From: Membranipora membranacea
Taxonomy: Eukaryota; Bryozoa; Gymnolaemata; Cheilostomatida; Membraniporidae
Direction: 5' to 3'
Assembly (NCBI GenBank): GCA_914767715.1
Contig: OU612069.1
Span: 28,765,387 to 28,829,386, forward strand
DNA length: 64,000 nucleotides
Positions within the stretch are counted from its first letter, which is position 1; each line of letters begins with the position of its first letter. The position numbers were made by a program, and so were the translations under genes. This document shows, piece by piece, positions 59,138-64,000 of this stretch. Under the pieces are notes generated by a model. The model did no database searches, had not been told where the DNA came from, and was given only the letters and a program-made list of their open reading frames with translations.

Positions 59138-59789
59138 CACAACATCTTCTCATACCTGTTATGTATTACATAATCTCATTCTTTTTTTTGATTTTTTGAT
59201 TAATAGCAGTACCAAATGTAGAGTAAAGTCGATTGAATGCTCAAATATTTCTGTCTCACAAGTGAACAAAGAGCAAGCAAGCAAAGTTTCGTACATTTTT
59301 GTTCTTTTTAATGCTTTATTGCGATAATGTTCATTCTCAAAGAACGTTTTACAATATTTGCCATGAAAAAAAGAAGAAAAAAATACATTAATAGTAGATT
59401 ATACTTTATAGATAGATAATAGATAGTACATTATCGATTTTTGTTGGCACCTAACTCTTTCTAATTTGACTTTTAAAATTCCTGGAACCATACGTATGTA
59501 TATTCTGTATCATTCTCATTCTTTGAGGAATAAAATGTTTGTATAAATGGTGGACAGACAAAAAAGACTTGTAAATTCTGATATTTCACATTTACCACAC
59601 AAAAAACACTGGGATAAAATGGGAGAGGTTCTTTCATAACCATTACGCTTAATAGTTATATTTTGGAACGATAGATTCTGTTCTCAAGCACTTTGCACCT
59701 ATCTTGATTCTGTGTTGAACAGATTTGTAGGGACCAGAAACTAGATTGGACAGTTTTGGTAAGTCTCACTGCTTGAGGCTACATTCTGA
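59138..59789. other. No gene recognised
   Basis: AT-rich, including a gatagataatagatag simple-repeat patch near 59410. Confidence 0.35.
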
Positions 59790-62700
59790 TGTTCTTGAAT
59801 TTCAGCGTATTTGTATCTAACTCACCTGGTGGTGTATAAGACAAGCAGTGGAGCTAGCTGAGTAGTGATTAAGTCTTTAATACTCAAATTAAAGTAGTTT
59901 ATTCACTGTAAGGCGCAACTTGGACGGATTACTTATGGCAGAGAGGAAATCTTTGGATTAAAATCATCAAACTGGATTGGATATAGAATCATAAATCAGG
60001 CCATCTTTGATGAACTTAGGGTGAGTTCAGCAAACAACTCATTATCCAACCCATTATCCTACAAGCGTACTAAGAGAGTATGCAGAGCAGGACAAAGGCA
60101 CCGAAGGACTAAATGGGCAACTCGATCACGCCCCGCCAGAGCATCGAAGGGTAATCATAATTATTAAAGATTCAGTGCTACCCACATTACTATACACTAA
60201 CTGAATGGAAACTATCCGAAATAGAAGCTGTGACCCAAGTTCATTCACCACAAATCATCTGTTTGACTGAAACTTGGCTAACCAAGGAGAAAGAACAATC
60301 ACATCAATTACCTGGCTATCAAAATTATTTCTGTAATAGGAAAGGTAGAATAGGTGGTGTCGGAATATTAATTCATGAAAGCTTACCGACTGAAAATAAT
60401 ATCTTCACATACCACACCCACATACTCTGATTTATGGACCCTAACCAAAATTAAAAATTATGATGACATTGTTACAGGTTGTATCTACCATCCACCTGGC
60501 TGCTGCATTGATGGCTCACTAGAATTTATTGGCATGGTATTAGCTGACATCACAAAAAAGGATCCGCTCGCGAAGCTTTTAATTACAGGGGATTTTAACA
60601 AATTACCTGTAGATGATCTGCTAACACAGCTAGACACTGTCATCTTGGTCAATTTCAACACTCATGACCACGCCAAATTAGACCTAGTTTACACAAATAT
60701 CAAGGAATGTAAACCGGCCACAGAGCTTCCACCAGTTACTAACAATGATCACTGTTGCATTCCGGTTAAAGGTACCTACGCAAGAAGAACATCAAAGTAT
60801 GTCACCACTAAAAACTCCTCATTACTCCAGAAAGAAAATCGAGAGTGCTCTGCGATCTAGCCTGTGAAAATTGGGAGGAAGTGTTATCACCTGATGTACT
60901 CCATCAGAAAGTTGAGGCACTTCATTCCATTGTCACCAGAGCACTGGATAAGCATTGCCCATATAAAGTTCGCAAACTCAGACGTGATCGTTCACACTGG
61001 ATAACACCTGGTATAGAAAAGCTAATCAGAGCACGTGAAAAAGCTCATAAAAGGAAATGCAAATCATGGAAAGTATTGAGGGCTCTCGTGCAAAGGAGAA
61101 TAAGAGCTAGCAAGAGGGCATTTATTACAAACCAACCAAATACTAATCAAAACACCAAAGAATGGAAGGGCCACACTAAAGTCGATCACACAACCAAACA
61201 AGACAGCTTTGGAAACTATACCAACAATAGAAGGTAACCCAATGACAGCTTCAACATTCTGTGATAAACTCAATGATTATTACTCTATGGTAGGTGGGAA
61301 CGCTGTGCCTGAAAAGACAACTCCTGAATATGATGATGTACCATCTCACGCTCTTGACACATTAAGTATCGGGGAAGTAAAACGTTTATTGAACAGACTA
61401 GATCCAACTAAAGCTACACCTGAAGAGGACTTTCCAACCTGGGTCTACCTTGAAGGTAGTGAGGATATGTGCATTCCCCTCACTGACATCATAAACTGTA
61501 TGCTACGCTCAAATGAATTTTCAATGAAATTGAAAAGATCTCAGATTCGCCCCCTCCCAAAAGTGTCCTACCCTACTAAGTTCAAGGACTGTAGGCCAGT
61601 ATCATTTCTTTTCCATCTTGCTAAGGTGTGCGAAGCCGCTATTATTGGAAAAATGAGAAGTAAATTAGAGGATATCATAGAGCCCTCGCAGTTCGCGTAC
61701 CAGCCTAATATAGGCAGTGGATGCATTGATAAAACTTTTAGATGATTACACATTTGAACTAGACAACCCCAACTTTAAATTCATTCAAAGTGCTGCACTC
61801 GACTTTTCTAAGGCCTTTGACAGGTTACAGCCAGCTATCCTCATAGACAAGATGCACAAATATCAATTCAACACTAACATAACAGCTCTGGTATCAAGCT
61901 TCCTCAAAGACAGTGCACAGTGTGTCAAATATGGTGACCAGAAATCTAGCTACACAGAGAGTAATGTCGGAGCACCCCAAGGTACTAAGCTGGGGCCAAT
62001 ACTGTGGCTCATCTATTCAAATGACCTTGCAGTACGGGGCTTTGGAAACCTTAAATATGCAGACGATGTAACATTCTACACCACAGTGACTTCCAACTTG
62101 GAGTCGTCTGCTATTGCTCCTGCTCTATTATCTACCCAAAAATGGGCTGATGAGAATAACATGCTGCTAAACGCTGAGGAGTCAGAGTTGATGATGCATT
62201 GATGCAACCTTATGCTTCCACCAAATTCTTGGGAATTTTTATTGATGATGAACTCTCTTTTAATAAGCATAGCGATACATTAGTAACAAAATGTAACAAA
62301 CGATTGTTTTTAATGCGTAAATTGAAATCCATAGGTTTTGAAAGCGATGGCTTGAGGACTTTTTATCTTAGCAACATCCGTCCCATTAACTGTTATGCCT
62401 CGCCTGCATGGTTTTCCCTCATTGATGACACAAAGTGTGAAAGATTAGAACGTCTCAGCCTCACAGATTATACTGCCTGATCATGACTATGAAGATCGGC
62501 TAGGAATGTTACGCATTCCCAATCTTTGCAATTTTCTCTTTGATAGCTCATACAGTCACTTCACAAAGATTTTAAACGATGAATCCCATCCACTTTATAG
62601 TCGCTTAAGTTTTAACAGTAACAGAACTTCCTCTCGAGCCAAACAAGTATTCCGTCCATAACGATGCAGAACCACAAAGAGGTCTAACAGCTGTTTTAAC

Positions 62701-62905
62701 TATTTCATGACCTATCATGATAATGGTCTTGTGTATCGTACTTAACCGTACCTAACTGCAGTATATCCTTTTAGTTATGTATTTTTATTTTTGCAGCTAC
62801 CAATTTTTTTAACCCACACTTACGTACATTCGATATAATCTCGTATACATGTATTTGAGTATGGCAGAATGTAATACAATACAATTACAATTACAATTAC
62901 ATCAA
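59790..62905 (+). mobile_element. CR1/L2-like LINE, nearly full-length but frameshifted
   Basis: 5' region: SYKRTKRVCRAGQRHRR. Endonuclease: PQIICLTETWLTKEKE, GGVGILIHESLP, VTGCIYHPPG, LLITGDFNKLP and LDLVYTN...NNDHCCIPV. Reverse transcriptase: EDFPTWVYLEGSEDMCIPL, IRPLPKVSYPTKFKDCRPVS, LDFSKAFDRLQPAIL, GAPQGTKLGPILWLIYSNDL, LKYADDVTFYTTV and TKFLGIFIDDELSFNKHSDT. The domains lie in order but in six successive frame segments, with breaks near 60390, 60845, 61200, 61725 and 62200, and a stop near 62480. It ends in the simple-repeat tail acaattacaattacaattac at 62904, typical of CR1/L2-type elements. The 5' boundary is approximate and no target duplication was identified. Confidence 0.85.
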
Positions 62906-64000
62906 AGTGAGTCTGACTTAGATCTAAAGCATTGGTAAATATGCGCTTAGGGATAAAAGAGATGGTTTGAGTTGCTCATCAACACACAGGGATGGCTTCA
63001 TGCTGCTGGGTCCAGCCATGAGGAGGTTGTACTAGAGAAGGCCTTGAAGCAGCGCTTGACCAATGGTATTTAGCTGAAAACCTGTGTGTTGCGCAGTGGT
63101 AAGCCTAGTACTGTGTGTCCTAACTCCCCTGACCTTCCCCAAAGCACTTTTGTACGCGTACAATAGAAAATTCAAGGCCTAAACCTGACTGTCCCTCAAT
63201 TATTGGTTGTGGATAACACATGTTTATTATCTGGCGGCTTATTATTGTTGGTAATGTATTGTTATAATATTTTATGCAGAAATACTAAGCACTATGTATA
63301 TATCTTCCTGAGATCTGTTGGTATGACTACTTTCTTGCAATGAATTGCTCCGAACACCCGGGATTATATCCTCTCAGAGCCAACTACGACCATAATCCTT
63401 AATTTATGTCCCAGGCTAATGCAACTAGCTGACATTAGCTCAATACTGCAGTGTTATACACTGCGAAATCAATAAGTGATGTAATCAAATAAAACCAACT
63501 CTTCTCACAAAATAGATCCTCTCTTGTATCTATTCCATATACTACATAGTTAATTTATATAATCACTCATAACTGACACGCCTCAGTGAACATAATGCAT
63601 ATTCACAAACGAATCCCCTCATACTTTTCCTATCAACACCTTCCACTGCACCGTTGTTGGAGTTGGGTCTCTGAGGTGTCAGTTCTAGTTTATTCTGGTA
63701 GTAATTAAGTTCAGGCATTAGTTGGATACTGGAGGGTAAATCGCAGTAGCTTGACTAATCCTTGTTCCCTTACAGGTTTCTTTGTTTTGATAAATTGAAT
63801 AGAGCACTTCTTTCTTTCAGATAACTGATTGTTTACTTGTATTTGCAATTGCATCGTGTTGACATGTGGTTTCATTCATTTTCAAATTTGCCAACTCAAA
63901 TTTGCCAGTCTCAAAATTGAAATTGTCAATATCTAACTAATTGAATTCATGAAATGGAATCTTTTGTCCTGAAACAATGATAAAAATGATAACTCATTAA
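62906..64000. other. No gene recognised
   Basis: Mixed sequence to the window end; no exon or repeat identified. Confidence 0.35.

Overview
This window is animal (metazoan) nuclear DNA. It is AT-rich and intron-rich. Its genes have GT-AG introns, TATA boxes and signal-peptide exons, and they encode secreted proteins built from typical animal modules (TSP1, PAN/apple, F5/8 type C, C-type lectin). The rest is filled with LINEs, tRNA-derived SINEs, DNA transposons, MITEs and satellites. The phylum cannot be fixed from the sequence. An early-branching or other invertebrate is my inference; nothing here is vertebrate-specific and nothing is bacterial. Only about 5 kb of the 64 kb is host-type coding sequence.

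Layout. 1-8.5 kb: a 113-bp satellite (1.05-2.11 kb), then the 3' end of a MULE-transposase-like gene on the minus strand (2400-3214). 8.5-16.6 kb: a secreted PAN + F5/8C lectin-like gene on the minus strand (8957-11140, three exons, 247 aa), and an opposite-facing F5/8C pseudogene (15678-16329) whose last exon and 3' UTR are nearly identical to the minus-strand gene. 18.9-23.7 kb: minus-strand LINE fragments, an orphan F5/8C fragment and two MITEs. 27-34 kb: a three-copy 225-bp repeat, the 3' end of a Thr-rich, probably GPI-anchored protein gene on the minus strand (28787-29446), a hAT-type element with a perfect 8-bp target duplication, and a broken C-type lectin gene (32387-33911). 36.4-43.0 kb: a decayed LINE inserted in an older repeat. 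It carries two later insertions, a 2.77-kb TA-flanked element and a 781-bp foldback with 8-bp target duplications. 43.7-48 kb: a MITE, a hAT-like element with another MITE inside it, and two short-unit satellites with higher-order structure. 48.3-50.8 kb: a 5'-truncated LINE and a third MITE between two copies of a dispersed repeat. 51.2-59.1 kb: the main gene, 16 exons and 899 aa, encoding a secreted protein with ten TSP1 modules, one per phase-0 exon. 59.8-62.9 kb: a second, frameshifted LINE.

The 16-exon model is well supported: every splice phase matches and the exons sum to exactly 900 codons. Its one irregularity is the first intron, whose donor reads ATAAGT instead of GTAAGT. The host genes share a theme (secreted, Cys-rich adhesion or recognition proteins, with a TATA box about 60 bases before the ATG in the two complete ones), but nothing shows that they work together. 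All functional statements are from domain recognition by eye.
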